36,887 nt of DNA from Planctomycetota bacterium (GTDB lineage: Bacteria > Planctomycetota > UBA1135 > GCA-002686595): NCBI GenBank assembly GCA_020847695.1, contig JADLBP010000102.1:1-36887 (forward strand). Reading direction: 5' to 3'. This document shows positions 25,954 through 34,783 of this stretch, piece after piece. Each line of letters starts with the position of its first letter. Within the stretch, counting starts at the first letter, position 1. A program made the translations under genes and the position numbers. The notes under the pieces were generated by a model. The model was not told where the DNA came from, made no database searches, and saw only the letters and a list, made by a program, of their open reading frames with translations.

Positions 25954-28530
25954 TCAGAACGCGACCGTGGTCACGTGCTCGGTCGTGAGCGCGAGCGGCG
26001 CGCGCGCGACCTCGACGTCGCCGGAGAACAACACCAGCGTGCGCGCCTCCGAGCTGACCGAGAACACCGCGGTCCGCCCGTCGATCACCTCGATCTCGGT
26101 GTAAGCGTTGACGCTGCCGCCGCGGATCACGAGCAGGTCGAGCGGACGCCCCTCGCCGTCGAGCGCCTGCACACGATTTCCGCGGTCGAGCGGAGGCGCG
26201 AGCTCGACCTGCAGGTTGCAGCGCGAGTGCACGACGATCGACCAGCGCTCGGGCTCGTCGCCGGGGCCGAGCTCGGCGGATTGCGGCAGCACGAGATCGC
26301 CTTGGAAGTCGAGCGCGACGCCGCGCTTGGGCACGTCCTCGAGCTCGAACCAACCGTCGTCGTCGGTCTCGACGCGTTGGCCTTGCTGGTAGAGCACGAG
26401 CTGCACGCGCCCGCCGTACACACGCCCGGTGGTGTCGACCACGTTCATCCGCTCGCGCACGCGCACGCCGGCGAGCGGCGCGCCGAAATCGTCGAGCACG
26501 CGGCCACGGAACTTCGCCCACCGCTCGCCGAGCGGCAGCGTGACGCGGACGTCGTCCCGACCGGCGGCGAGGGGCTCGCTGGTCGCGAGCGCGAGCGGGT
26601 CGTCCGACAGCGCGCAGAGTCGGTAGTCGCGGTCGAGCAATCCGTCGAGTCGGAAACGGCCCTCGTCGTCGGTCGCGACCCAGTGCCAGAACGCGCTCGG
26701 CGGTCCCGCGCGCATCCAGAAGTCGTTGAACGAATCCCCGTCCTCGTCGGGTGCTTGCGGCTCGAACGCGTGCGCCGGGATCTCGGCGCCGGCGAGCAGC
26801 CCTTCGAGCGGCGCGGGGAACGCGCCGACGACGCCGAACGGCGTCGGATCGGCGAGCCACACCTTCACGCCCTCGAGCGGCTCGCCCTGCGCGTCGACGA
26901 CCACGCCGGCGAGCGACAGGTTCGGTCGCGCGAGCCGCAGCGTCACCGACGCCGGCCAGCGCTCGCCCGGACGCTCGACGCGGTCCGGCAGGAGGCCGGC
27001 TTTCGCCGCGGTCACCGCGTCCGCGGTCACGGCGCGCGAGAGATCGAGCTCGAATCCGCCGTCCTCGCCGCTCGCCGTCGACGTCAATCCGCACGCGACG
27101 CGCGCGCCGGCGACCGCTCGACCTTCGCCGTCGACGACGCGACCGCGCAGCGCGCCGGCGAGCGCGACCTGCGGTCGTTCGAGCGTCAGCGTGAACGCGG
27201 CGCCGCCCGCGAGCGGCACGTCGACGCTCGCCGGCGCGTAGCCGTCGAGCACCGCGCGCAACGTCGCTCCCGCGACCGCGGGCACGCGCTCGAACGCGAA
27301 CCGTCCGTCGCGCGCGCTCGTTTCGCTCCAACCCGGGAGCTCGCTGCCTTCGAGCACCGTCTCGAAACGGGTCTCGAAGTCCGCGGGCAGTCGGTACGAC
27401 ACCCGCGCGTGCTCCAAGGGCTCGCCGTCGCTCGAGACGACGCGACCGGCGACCGCGACCGGCGGCGCGACGATCACCAGAGGCTCGTGCTGCGAGTGGT
27501 TCTGCCAGACTCCCGCGCGCACCGCGGCCCAGCGTTCGTCGTCGGCGCGCACCCGGCCGTTCTTCGCGTCCGAGCGGACGACGAACGTGCCGTCGTCGCC
27601 GCTGGTCGCGCGCGGTTCGAGCGCGCCGTCGAGCGCGAGCTCGACGCCCGCGACCGCGCGCCCCTGATCGTCGAGCACCCGGCCGACGAGCTCGTACACC
27701 GCGCTCGCCGCGACCGTCGCCGCGGGCTTCGACGCGCTCGCCGAAGCGCCGCCGCCGACCGCGCTGCGCTCGTCGCGCGCGAGCTCGGCCGCGAGCGTCT
27801 CGCCGGCGTCGCCGCCGCGGCCCCCGGGAGCCGGCGCGAGCGCCGACGACGGCGCGGCCGTCGGAGCGAGTCCGTCATCCGACCGAGCGGGCTCGCGGGT
27901 CGCGAACCACCAACCGCCGGCCGCGACCAACACCGCCATCGCCACGAGCAGTTTCGTCTTCATCAGAGCGAGTCCGAGCCAAGGCCAAGCGGCGCCGTCG
28001 CCGCCGGAGAAACGGAGGAGCAGCGCGAGCGACCACGCGCCGCCGAGTTCGCGCTGCAGGCGCGCGCGCAGCAGCGCGTGCGCTCGAGTGAGTCGGCTCT
28101 CGACGGTCGCAGGCGGCACGCCGAGCTCCTCGGCGATGCGCCGCGTCGCGTGGCCGGCGAAATGCCGGCGCAACACCGTCGAGCGATACGGTTCCTCGAG
28201 CGCGAGCACCGCGGCGACCAGACGTTGTTGGAGCTCGGCGCGCGCGACGAGCTCGTCGACCGGCTCGGTCGCTTCGCTCGCCGACGCCGCGCGCTCGCGC
28301 GCTTCGCGTCGGTCGTGCGCGCGACGCGCCTGGCGCGCCAGGTTGCGCAGCACGCCACCGAACCAACCGCGCGAGCATTCGACGCGCTCCGGAGCCTGCA
28401 ACGCGGCGACCCACGCGTCCTGCGCGAGGTCGTCCGCCGCCGCTCCGTCGCGCACCAACGAGCGCGCGAGCCGCCGCGTCCAGGCGAGCTCGTCGAACCA
28501 GGCGTCGGGGGTCGAGGTCGGGGGCGTCAT
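25954..28530 (-). CDS. ECF sigma factor fused to a membrane helix and extracytoplasmic carboxypeptidase-regulatory-like repeats
   Basis: A continuous 858-residue frame. Residues 11-75 form sigma region 2 (LARSLVRDGAAADDLAQDAW; RGWFGGVLRNLARQ). Residues 95-160 form region 4 with a helix-turn-helix (TRRIAEELGVPPATVESRL). A hydrophobic helix at about 184-209 (LALMKTKLLVAMAVLVAAGG) then leads through an Ala/Pro-rich linker to about five repeats of the type GRVLDDQGRAVAGVEL (near 283, 362, 462, 541 and 675). These resemble carboxypeptidase-regulatory domains and should be extracytoplasmic, with the sigma part in the cytoplasm. No separate anti-sigma gene is adjacent. The design suggests a one-piece surface sensor and transcription factor. 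Met190 could be an internal start, but no ribosome-binding site precedes it. Confidence 0.88.
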   Translation of the reverse strand: MTPPTSTPDAWFDELAWTRRLARSLVRDGAAADDLAQDAWVAALQAPERVECSRGWFGGVLRNLARQARRAHDRREARERAASASEATEPVDELVARAELQQRLVAAVLALEEPYRSTVLRRHFAGHATRRIAEELGVPPATVESRLTRAHALLRARLQRELGGAWSLALLLRFSGGDGAAWPWLGLALMKTKLLVAMAVLVAAGGWWFATREPARSDDGLAPTAAPSSALAPAPGGRGGDAGETLAAELARDERSAVGGGASASASKPAATVAASAVYELVGRVLDDQGRAVAGVELALDGALEPRATSGDDGTFVVRSDAKNGRVRADDERWAAVRAGVWQNHSQHEPLVIVAPPVAVAGRVVSSDGEPLEHARVSYRLPADFETRFETVLEGSELPGWSETSARDGRFAFERVPAVAGATLRAVLDGYAPASVDVPLAGGAAFTLTLERPQVALAGALRGRVVDGEGRAVAGARVACGLTSTASGEDGGFELDLSRAVTADAVTAAKAGLLPDRVERPGERWPASVTLRLARPNLSLAGVVVDAQGEPLEGVKVWLADPTPFGVVGAFPAPLEGLLAGAEIPAHAFEPQAPDEDGDSFNDFWMRAGPPSAFWHWVATDDEGRFRLDGLLDRDYRLCALSDDPLALATSEPLAAGRDDVRVTLPLGERWAKFRGRVLDDFGAPLAGVRVRERMNVVDTTGRVYGGRVQLVLYQQGQRVETDDDGWFELEDVPKRGVALDFQGDLVLPQSAELGPGDEPERWSIVVHSRCNLQVELAPPLDRGNRVQALDGEGRPLDLLVIRGGSVNAYTEIEVIDGRTAVFSVSSEARTLVLFSGDVEVARAPLALTTEHVTTVAF

Positions 28531-28553
28531 CGCGTGCTGCCTTCGGATGGTCG

Positions 28554-28583
28554 CCGACCGCGCGCACCCGGCAACCGGTTACA
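28554..28583 (-). promoter_or_regulatory. Possible ECF-type (self-recognised) promoter of the sigma fusion gene
   Basis: On the minus strand TGTAACC (28577-28583) resembles the AAC-containing -35 elements of ECF promoters. GTCGG (28554-28558), 18 bases downstream, resembles their GTC-type -10 elements. The pair lies 23 bases before ATG 28530. ECF genes often activate themselves; this assignment rests on motif resemblance only. Confidence 0.25.
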
Positions 28584-28630
28584 CACTTCCAACCCGGTGA
28601 TCTCGAGAGCGCGGAGCGGTCCGGCCCGAG

Positions 28631-28655
28631 CGCTGCCGTGCGGCGCGCGGCAGCG
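28631..28655. terminator. Perfect 8-bp hairpin downstream of uvrC, possible terminator
   Basis: CGCTGCCG (28631-28638) and CGGCAGCG (28648-28655) are exact inverted copies with a nine-base loop, about 40 bases past the uvrC stop. No T-run follows on the minus strand, so it may be only an RNA-stabilising stem between uvrC and the sigma fusion gene. Confidence 0.35.
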
Positions 28656-28696
28656 AGCGACGCGTTGCGCCGGCCGCGCCGACGGATTCCCGACGC

Positions 28697-30532
28697 TCAG
28701 GGCTTCTCGAGGTGCTCGCGCAGCCGCTGCGCGAGCTCGCGACCGATCCCTTGGACCGCCGCGATCTCCTCGAGGCTCGCCGCGCGGATGCCGGCGACGC
28801 TGCCGAAGCGCCGCAGCAGCGCCTTGCGCTTCTGGTCGCCGACGCCGGGCACCGAATCGAGCTGCGAGCGGATCTTGCCGCGCTCCTTGCGGTGGTACGT
28901 GATCGCGAAACGGTGCGCTTCGTCGCGGATGCGCTCGAGCAGGTGGCGCGCCGGCGAATGGCGCGCGAGCTCCAGCGGCGCCGCAGCGCCGGGCAGGAAG
29001 ATCCGCTCCTCGCTCGCCGCCTTGGTCGCGCCGCGCACCTTGCGCTCGGAGCGCGCTTTCGCGAGCCCGATGATCGGCACGTCCCACGCGCCGGCCTCGT
29101 CGCGCGCCGCGAGCGCGCTCTCGAGCTGCTGCGCGCCGCCGTCGATCACGACCAGGTCCGGCAGCTCGAAGTCCTCGACCCCGCGCCGCAGCGCGCGCCC
29201 GACGACCTCGCGCATCGCGGCGAAATCGTCCTGGCCGTCGACGCCGCGGACCTTGAAGCGCCGGTAGCCCGACTTGTCGGCGTGGCCGTGGCGGAAGCGC
29301 ACCCGTGACGCGACGACGTTTGAGCCCTGGAAGTTCGAGACGTCGAAGCAATCGATGGTCTCGGGCAGCTCCTCGAGGTCGAGCAGTTTCGCGAGCTCGC
29401 CGAGCGCCGCCTCCTCGACCGCTTCCTCGCGCTCGCGCCGGCCGAGGACCGCGCGGGCGTTCTCCTCGGCGAACTCGAGCATCCGCCGCCGCTCGCCGCC
29501 CGCCGGCACGACGAACTCGATCTCCCGTCCGAGCACGTGCGCGAGCAACGCGGCGTCGGTCGGCAGCTCCGACAGCACGATCTCGCCCGGCGGCTCGCGC
29601 CGGCCCGAGCCGTAGAGCGCGGTCAGCACGCTGTGCCAGAGCTCCGCGTCGGGCAGCTCGGAGCGGAAGAGGTGCGAACGGCTCTCGCTGAGTCGGCCGT
29701 CGCGGAACGCGAGGCGCTGCACCACCGCTTCGTTGCCGGCGCGCGCGAGCGCGAGCACGTCGCGGTCCTTGGTGTCGCTCGGTCGGACGCCCTGGCGTTC
29801 GACGGTGCGGCGCAGGGCGCCGAGGCGATCGCGCCACACCGCCGCGCGCTCGTACGCGAGCTCGGCCGCCGCGGCGCGCATGCGGCTCTCGAGCTCGTCC
29901 TCGAGCTCGCGGATGTCGCCGGAGAGCACCCGCGCTGCGCGTTCGAGGTGCAGACGGTAGTCGTGCTCGGAGATCAGGCCGACGCACGGCGCCGCGCACA
30001 GGCCGATCTGGTGCTTCAGGCACGGTCGGGTGCGATGGTCGAAGACGCTGTCGGGACAATCCCGCAGCGGCACGACGCGATGCAGGTCCGCGAGCGTGCG
30101 CCGCAGCGAGCTCGTCGACGCGAACGGACCGAAGAAGCGCGAGCGCCCGCTCGCCCGGTCCTCCTTCGGGCTGTGCGCACGCACGAACTTGAAGCGCGGG
30201 AAGCGCTCGCCGAGGTCCAGCCGCAGCATCAGGAACGACTTGTCGTCCTTCAGGCGGATGTTGTGCGGCGGCTTCTCCTTCTTGATCAGCGAATCCTCGA
30301 GCAGCAGCGCCTCCTGCTCGGTCCGGGTCACGATCGTCTGCACGCTGCGCGCTTGCTCGACCAAGAAGCGCACCAACAGGCGCCCGTCGCCGCCCGGCCG
30401 GCGGTAGCTGCGCAGCCGCGCCTTCAGGTCCGCCGCCTTGCCGACGTAGAGCACCTTGCCCGCTTCGTCGCGGAACAAGTACACGCCCGGCTTCTCCGGG
30501 ACGTCGTCGATCGACCAGGTCGGCTCGCCCAT
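28697..30532 (-). CDS. uvrC: Excinuclease ABC subunit C
   Basis: A 611-residue nuclease that makes both incisions in UvrABC nucleotide-excision repair. The GIY-YIG domain (about 14-92) has GVYLFRDEAGKVLYVGKA and performs the 3' cut. The UVR motif near 205-240 contacts UvrB. The RNase H-like domain contains IDCFDVSNFQGSNVV and DLVVIDGGAQQL with catalytic Asp residues for the 5' cut. The C-terminus (about 550-611) has tandem helix-hairpin-helix DNA-binding motifs (VPGVGDQKRKALL; VQGIGRELAQRL). ATG 30532 is the family-typical start, with GGGG close upstream. The partner uvrB lies 2 kb away on the same strand, separated by an opposite-strand gene. Confidence 0.97.
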   Translation of the reverse strand: MGEPTWSIDDVPEKPGVYLFRDEAGKVLYVGKAADLKARLRSYRRPGGDGRLLVRFLVEQARSVQTIVTRTEQEALLLEDSLIKKEKPPHNIRLKDDKSFLMLRLDLGERFPRFKFVRAHSPKEDRASGRSRFFGPFASTSSLRRTLADLHRVVPLRDCPDSVFDHRTRPCLKHQIGLCAAPCVGLISEHDYRLHLERAARVLSGDIRELEDELESRMRAAAAELAYERAAVWRDRLGALRRTVERQGVRPSDTKDRDVLALARAGNEAVVQRLAFRDGRLSESRSHLFRSELPDAELWHSVLTALYGSGRREPPGEIVLSELPTDAALLAHVLGREIEFVVPAGGERRRMLEFAEENARAVLGRREREEAVEEAALGELAKLLDLEELPETIDCFDVSNFQGSNVVASRVRFRHGHADKSGYRRFKVRGVDGQDDFAAMREVVGRALRRGVEDFELPDLVVIDGGAQQLESALAARDEAGAWDVPIIGLAKARSERKVRGATKAASEERIFLPGAAAPLELARHSPARHLLERIRDEAHRFAITYHRKERGKIRSQLDSVPGVGDQKRKALLRRFGSVAGIRAASLEEIAAVQGIGRELAQRLREHLEKP

Positions 30533-30627
30533 CGCCCCGATTGTCGCCCGCGAACTTGCACTTTCCACACGGTGTCCGTGCCCCGACTCGGCGACCGAGC
30601 CCTAGACTGGGGCGGTCCCCACAGGCC

Positions 30628-30633
30628 AGGAGG
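30628..30633 (+). promoter_or_regulatory. Strong Shine-Dalgarno that fixes the start at 30640
   Basis: AGGAGG is followed by a six-base spacer and ATG 30640. The frame is also open from 30541, but this site and the hydrophobic N-terminus after 30640 settle the start. TAGACT at 30603-30608 may be the -10 element; I see no matching -35. Confidence 0.8.
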
Positions 30634-30639
30634 CCCACG

Positions 30640-32316
30640 ATGTTCGCTCTCGCGTTGCCGCTCGCGTTCACGTTCCTCGTCCCGTCCACGTCGACCAACG
30701 ACGCGTCCCACAAGGACTCCGCACGCGCCGACCACCTCGAGGTGACCCCGCAAGGCGCGTTCGTGCGCACCGGTCGCGGCCTCGCGGTGCCTTCGACCGG
30801 CGCGGCGAAATCGACCGCCGCCGGCGCGCTCTGGAGCTACGGCGACAACGGCCTCGCCTGGATCGCGACCGCGGTGTCGATCGGCGATCGCGGCGGTCAG
30901 GTGTTCACCGAGTTCGACCAGAACAGCGAGCGAGCCGAGCTCTTCTCGGTCTACGACACGAGCCCGCCGACTCCGGTGTGGACCGACACCACGCCGTTCG
31001 GCACCGAGTTCCGCCAGGTCGCGAGCGCCGACGCGCAGCCGATCCACGTCGCGATCGACCAAGTGGTGCTCGGCGGACAGATGACCACCCGCCAGGCGAT
31101 CCTGCGCAAGTACACCTCGTCGTCGGGGACGCCGGATTGGACGTACACGTTCGCGCCGGTGATCAACGCGCAATCGAACGTCGCCATCTCGCGCGACGGC
31201 CAGCGCATCGTCGCGGCGATCTTCGACGACACCAACTGGGAGGTCGAGATCGCGGTGTTCGCGCCGGGCTCGAACGTGCCGCTCTCCTACACCGCCGTGC
31301 CGACCGGCACCAACGGCTACCTGCGCGGCTTCGATCTCTCCTCCGACGGCTCGACGCTCTACTTCACCGGCGGAACGACCGCGTACCTGTTCGACGTCGC
31401 CAGCGCGCAGGTCGTGCACACGAGCCCGCTGAACGCGCTCTTCGACAGCCACGCGATCTCCGGCGACGGCAAGGTCTTCGCGAACGGCAGCTTCAACGCG
31501 ATGTACGTCTGGGAGAAGCAGGGCGCGACGTGGGTGAACACGTTCACGCGCTCGGTCGCCGGCCAGTGCTACTGCGCCGAGATCGACATCTCCGACGACG
31601 GCTCGACGATCGCGTCGGGCTGGACGTTCTACTCGAACTACCTGACCGTCCGCGTCGAAGCGCTCGACGTCGCGACCAAGGCGACGACGATGAGCAACGT
31701 CGCGTCCGGCCTGGGCTCGAAGCAGAACGTGATCGCCGACGTCTCGATCTCCGCGGACGGCAAGCACTTCGCCGTCGGAGTCTGGGGCGACGCCGGAGGC
31801 ATCGTCCCCGAGCTCCGCATCTTCGACCGCGCGCAGAACGCGCCGATCGCGACGATCGACACGCCGGGTTCGGTGTTCGACGTCGAGATCTCCGCGGACG
31901 GCAAGCGCGCGATCGCGGGCTCGAAGGCGGTGCACGCGAACGACTTCGGCAACGGCGGACGACTCGACCTGCTCGACGCCGGCGGCTCGGACCTCGCCCT
32001 GCGCGGTGCGCCGCGGATCGGCGCGACCGTCCAGTTCGACCTGCACTTCACGCCGGGCAAGAACGCGTTCCTGATGCAGTCGCTCGGCGAAGATCCGACT
32101 CCCGCGACGTTCCCGGGGATCGGCACGCTGCACATCGATCGCGCGACCCTGACGTTCCTGCCCGCGGGCACGGTTCCGGCGGGCGGCGTCGCGACCAAGA
32201 GCCTCTCGATAGCGAACAATCCCGCGCTGGTCGGCACGTCGCTCTACTTCCAGGGCTTCAGCGTGCCGCCGCGCCAGTTCTCGAGCGACTGGATCAAGAT
32301 GACGATCCTCCCGTAG
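30640..32316 (+). CDS. Secreted beta-propeller protein
   Basis: A 558-residue protein with a short N-terminal hydrophobic signal (2-15) and no lipobox. Repeats of the kind VAISRDGQRIVAAIFDD, DISDDGSTIASGW, VSISADGKHFAVGVW and VEISADGKRAIAGSKA recur about every 45-60 residues, as in WD40/TolB-like propellers. The last 95 residues form a separate beta-rich domain (IGATVQFDLHFTPGKNAFL, then PALVGTSLYFQGFSVP) that I regard as a C-terminal module common on exported proteins of related bacteria. No catalytic motif is seen, so a role in surface binding or structure is likely. It stands alone between uvrC and uvrB and ends with a strong terminator. Confidence 0.82.
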   Translation: MFALALPLAFTFLVPSTSTNDASHKDSARADHLEVTPQGAFVRTGRGLAVPSTGAAKSTAAGALWSYGDNGLAWIATAVSIGDRGGQVFTEFDQNSERAELFSVYDTSPPTPVWTDTTPFGTEFRQVASADAQPIHVAIDQVVLGGQMTTRQAILRKYTSSSGTPDWTYTFAPVINAQSNVAISRDGQRIVAAIFDDTNWEVEIAVFAPGSNVPLSYTAVPTGTNGYLRGFDLSSDGSTLYFTGGTTAYLFDVASAQVVHTSPLNALFDSHAISGDGKVFANGSFNAMYVWEKQGATWVNTFTRSVAGQCYCAEIDISDDGSTIASGWTFYSNYLTVRVEALDVATKATTMSNVASGLGSKQNVIADVSISADGKHFAVGVWGDAGGIVPELRIFDRAQNAPIATIDTPGSVFDVEISADGKRAIAGSKAVHANDFGNGGRLDLLDAGGSDLALRGAPRIGATVQFDLHFTPGKNAFLMQSLGEDPTPATFPGIGTLHIDRATLTFLPAGTVPAGGVATKSLSIANNPALVGTSLYFQGFSVPPRQFSSDWIKMTILP

Positions 32317-32369
32317 TCGCCCGAGCACGCGGATCGCGCTCGCGGCACGCTGCGTGCTGCTCCGGATCC

Positions 32370-32413
32370 CGCGCGGCGGTCGCCTCGAACGGCGATCGCC
32401 GCGCGCATTTTTT
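32370..32413 (+). terminator. Intrinsic terminator of the secreted propeller gene
   Basis: A 15-bp stem (32370-32384 with 32391-32405, one G-U pair) closes on the loop TCGAAC and is followed by six Ts at 32408-32413. It lies about 55 bases after the stop codon. Confidence 0.9.
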
Positions 32414-32550
32414 GCGGTCCGCTCCTGTGCGCATCGAGCTGTCGTCGCCGCCGAGCCGAGCTACTCTCTAGCACGACTCCGGCACCCGCTGCGCATCCAA
32501 CAAGCACCGGATCGCGGCCGCGATCCACACCAGGCGTCGAGCCGGAGTCT
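32414..32550. other. Intergenic spacer between two terminators, with an 18-bp perfect palindrome
   Basis: The spacer between the two hairpins shows no convincing gene. It contains GGATCGCGGCCGCGATCC (32509-32526), an exact 18-base palindrome. It might be a protein-binding site or part of a small structured RNA ending at the second hairpin; nothing in the sequence decides between these. Confidence 0.4.
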
Positions 32551-32595
32551 CGAGCGGCTTCGAGTCACCCACGTGACCCGAAGCCGCTCGCTTTT
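32551..32595 (+). terminator. Second strong hairpin with T-run, abutting the uvrB stop codon
   Basis: CGAGCGGCTTCG (32551-32562) pairs exactly with CGAAGCCGCTCG (32579-32590). An inner GTCAC/GTGAC stem and the loop CCAC complete it. CTTTT follows on the plus strand (32591-32595), running into the uvrB stop. On the minus strand the same stem directly follows uvrB but lacks a T-run beyond it. It would keep plus-strand transcripts from entering uvrB antisense and may also protect the uvrB mRNA end. Confidence 0.8.
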
Positions 32596-34679
32596 CAGCG
32601 CGCGAGCTCGAGGTGCTCGAGCTCGGTGACGCGGTCGCGCAGCTTGGCCGCGTCCTCGAAGCGGAGCTCGTTCGCCGCGTGGTACATCTCCTCGCGCAGC
32701 TTCGCGATCTCGCCGCGCAGGCGATCGAGCGACCACGTCGCCGCGTCCGACTTCTTCTTCGACTTCGGATCGGGCACGTCGACCTCGACGTAGTCCATCT
32801 CGTAGAGCGCCTCGATCGAGTCGCGCACCGGCTTGATGATCGTCTTCGGCTCGATCCCGTGCTCGACGTTGTACGCCTCTTGCACCTTGCGTCGCCGCAG
32901 CACCTCGGCGACGGTCGCGCGGATCGAGTCGGTCTCCTTGTCGGCGTAGAAGATCGCTCGGCCCTCGACGTTGCGCGCGGCGCGGCCGCAGGTCTGGATC
33001 AACGACGTCGCGGAGCGCAGGAAGCCCTCCTTGTCGGCGTCGAGCACGGCGACCAACGCGACCTCGGGCAGGTCGAGGCCCTCGCGCAACAGGTTGATCC
33101 CGACCAGCACGTCGAACGCCCCGAGCCGCAGATCGCGCAGGATCGTCGCGCGCTCGATCGCGTCGATCTCCGAGTGCAGGTAGCGCACGCGCAGCCCGAG
33201 CTCGGAGAAGTACGTCGTCAGCTCCTCGGCCGAACGCTTGGTCAACGTGGTCACCAGCACGCGCCAGCCCTGCGCGACCGTCAGCTTGATCTCGTGCAGC
33301 AGGTCGTCGACCTGCGTCGCCGCCTTGCGCACCTCGATCTCGGGGTCGAGCAGCCCGGTCGGGCGCACGATCTGCTCCGCGACGCGGTCCTTCGAGTGCG
33401 AGAGCTCGTACGCGCTCGGCGTCGCCGAGATGTACACCGCTTGGCGGACGAGCTTCTCCCATTCCTCGAAGCGCAGCGGCCGATTGTCGAGCGCGCTCGG
33501 CAGGCGGAACCCGTGCTCGACGAGCACTTCCTTGCGCGAGCGATCGCCACGGTACATCCCGCCGATCTGCGGCACCGTGACGTGGCTCTCGTCGATGAAC
33601 ACGAGCCAGTCCTCGGGGAAGTAGTTGAGCAACGTGAACGGCGGCTCGCCTTGCGCACGACCGTCCATGAAGCGCGAGTAGTTCTCGATGCCCGGGCAGA
33701 CGCCGATCTCGCGCAGCAGCTCGAGATCGTGCCGCGTGCGGGTCTCGAGGCGCTGGGCTTCGAGCTGCTTGCCCAACTTCTTGAGCTCCCACAACCGCTT
33801 CGCGAGCTCCTCCTCGATCCCCTCGCACGCGCGCAGCGTCCGATCCTTCGGCGTGACGTAGTGACTCGCCGGGTAGATCGTCGCCGCCGACAACTCGGCG
33901 AGCACCTCGCCGCGCAGCGGGTTGACCTCGACCAGCGACTCGATCTCGTCGCCGAAGAGCTCGACGCGGATCACGCGCTCCTCCTCGTAGACCGGGAAGA
34001 TCTCGACGACGTCGCCGCGGGCGCGGAACGTGCCGCGCCGGAAGTCGACGTTGTTGCGCGCGTATTGCATCTGCGTCAGGCGACGCAGGAGGTCCTCGCG
34101 CTCGATCGCCTGGCCGACGGAGAGCTGGAGCGACATCTCCGCGTACGCGTCCGGGTTGCCGAGGCCGTAGATGCACGACACCGACGCGACGATGATCACG
34201 TCGCGCCGCTCGAGCAGCGAACGCGTCGCCGAGTTGCGCAAGCGCTCGATGTTCTCGTTGCGGCTCGCGTCCTTCTCGATGAACGTGTCGCTCGACGGCA
34301 CGTATGCTTCGGGCTGGTAGTAGTCGTAGTAGCTGACGAAGTACTCGACCGCGTTCCTCGGGAAGAGCTCCTTGAACTCCGAGTAGAGCTGCGCGGCGAG
34401 CGTCTTGTTCGGGCTCAGCACCAACGACGGCCGATTGAGCCGCTCGATCACCGCCGCGGTCGTGAAGGTCTTGCCCGAGCCTGTGATGCCGAGCAGCGTC
34501 TGGTGCGCCGCTCCCTCGGCGATCCCGCGCGCCAACGTCTCGATCGCCTTGGGCTGGTCGCCCATCGGCTGGAACGGACAGACGAGCTCGAACCGCCCAG
34601 GGCCCGGCTCCGACGCCTTGACCACCCGCGGCGCGCCACCCGGCGTCGGCGTCCGCCCGTCCTTCTTCGGTCGCTTCAC
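32595..34679 (-). CDS. uvrB: Excinuclease ABC subunit B
   Basis: A 694-residue DNA-damage-verification helicase of nucleotide-excision repair. Walker A is GITGSGKT (64-71). The damage-probing beta-hairpin contains [10 protein letters not shown] (117-126). FIDESHVT marks motif [12 protein letters not shown] and QTCGRAARN mark later helicase motifs, and a C-terminal UVR domain (about 655-690, [22 protein letters not shown]) binds UvrC. About 25 extra basic, disordered-looking residues precede the conserved start. The start is GTG 34679. Minus-strand TAGGCT at 34686-34691 is a possible -10 element so close to the GTG that a nearly leaderless message would result. It is convergent with the secreted propeller gene. 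Confidence 0.97.
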   Translation of the reverse strand: MKRPKKDGRTPTPGGAPRVVKASEPGPGRFELVCPFQPMGDQPKAIETLARGIAEGAAHQTLLGITGSGKTFTTAAVIERLNRPSLVLSPNKTLAAQLYSEFKELFPRNAVEYFVSYYDYYQPEAYVPSSDTFIEKDASRNENIERLRNSATRSLLERRDVIIVASVSCIYGLGNPDAYAEMSLQLSVGQAIEREDLLRRLTQMQYARNNVDFRRGTFRARGDVVEIFPVYEEERVIRVELFGDEIESLVEVNPLRGEVLAELSAATIYPASHYVTPKDRTLRACEGIEEELAKRLWELKKLGKQLEAQRLETRTRHDLELLREIGVCPGIENYSRFMDGRAQGEPPFTLLNYFPEDWLVFIDESHVTVPQIGGMYRGDRSRKEVLVEHGFRLPSALDNRPLRFEEWEKLVRQAVYISATPSAYELSHSKDRVAEQIVRPTGLLDPEIEVRKAATQVDDLLHEIKLTVAQGWRVLVTTLTKRSAEELTTYFSELGLRVRYLHSEIDAIERATILRDLRLGAFDVLVGINLLREGLDLPEVALVAVLDADKEGFLRSATSLIQTCGRAARNVEGRAIFYADKETDSIRATVAEVLRRRKVQEAYNVEHGIEPKTIIKPVRDSIEALYEMDYVEVDVPDPKSKKKSDAATWSLDRLRGEIAKLREEMYHAANELRFEDAAKLRDRVTELEHLELAR

Positions 34680-34709
34680 GTCCGGAGCCTAATCGATCGG
34701 CGGCGCGCC

Positions 34710-34738
34710 TTGCAGCGTCCGCGCGGCGCCCGTACCTT
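34710..34738 (+). promoter_or_regulatory. Candidate sigma-70-type promoter of the zinc-ribbon/TM gene
   Basis: TTGCAG (34710-34715) and TACCTT (34733-34738) are separated by exactly 17 bases; each matches four of six consensus bases. The start codon lies 45 bases downstream. It is in the divergent gap between uvrB and the paralogous pair. Confidence 0.45.
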
Positions 34739-34783
34739 GACCGCCGTCTTCCGCCCCCTTCCCCTCGCCGCCGCCGAACGCCC

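Noticed and set aside
27961-27963. Met190 of the sigma fusion as the start of a separate membrane protein
   Set aside because: The sequence from here does look like a signal anchor, but the frame is continuous with the sigma part and no Shine-Dalgarno precedes it. It is kept as a possible secondary start only.
32354-32629. A 91-codon plus-strand frame between the propeller gene and uvrB
   Set aside because: It runs through both terminator hairpins and into uvrB antisense, and its product is Arg-rich with no recognisable features.
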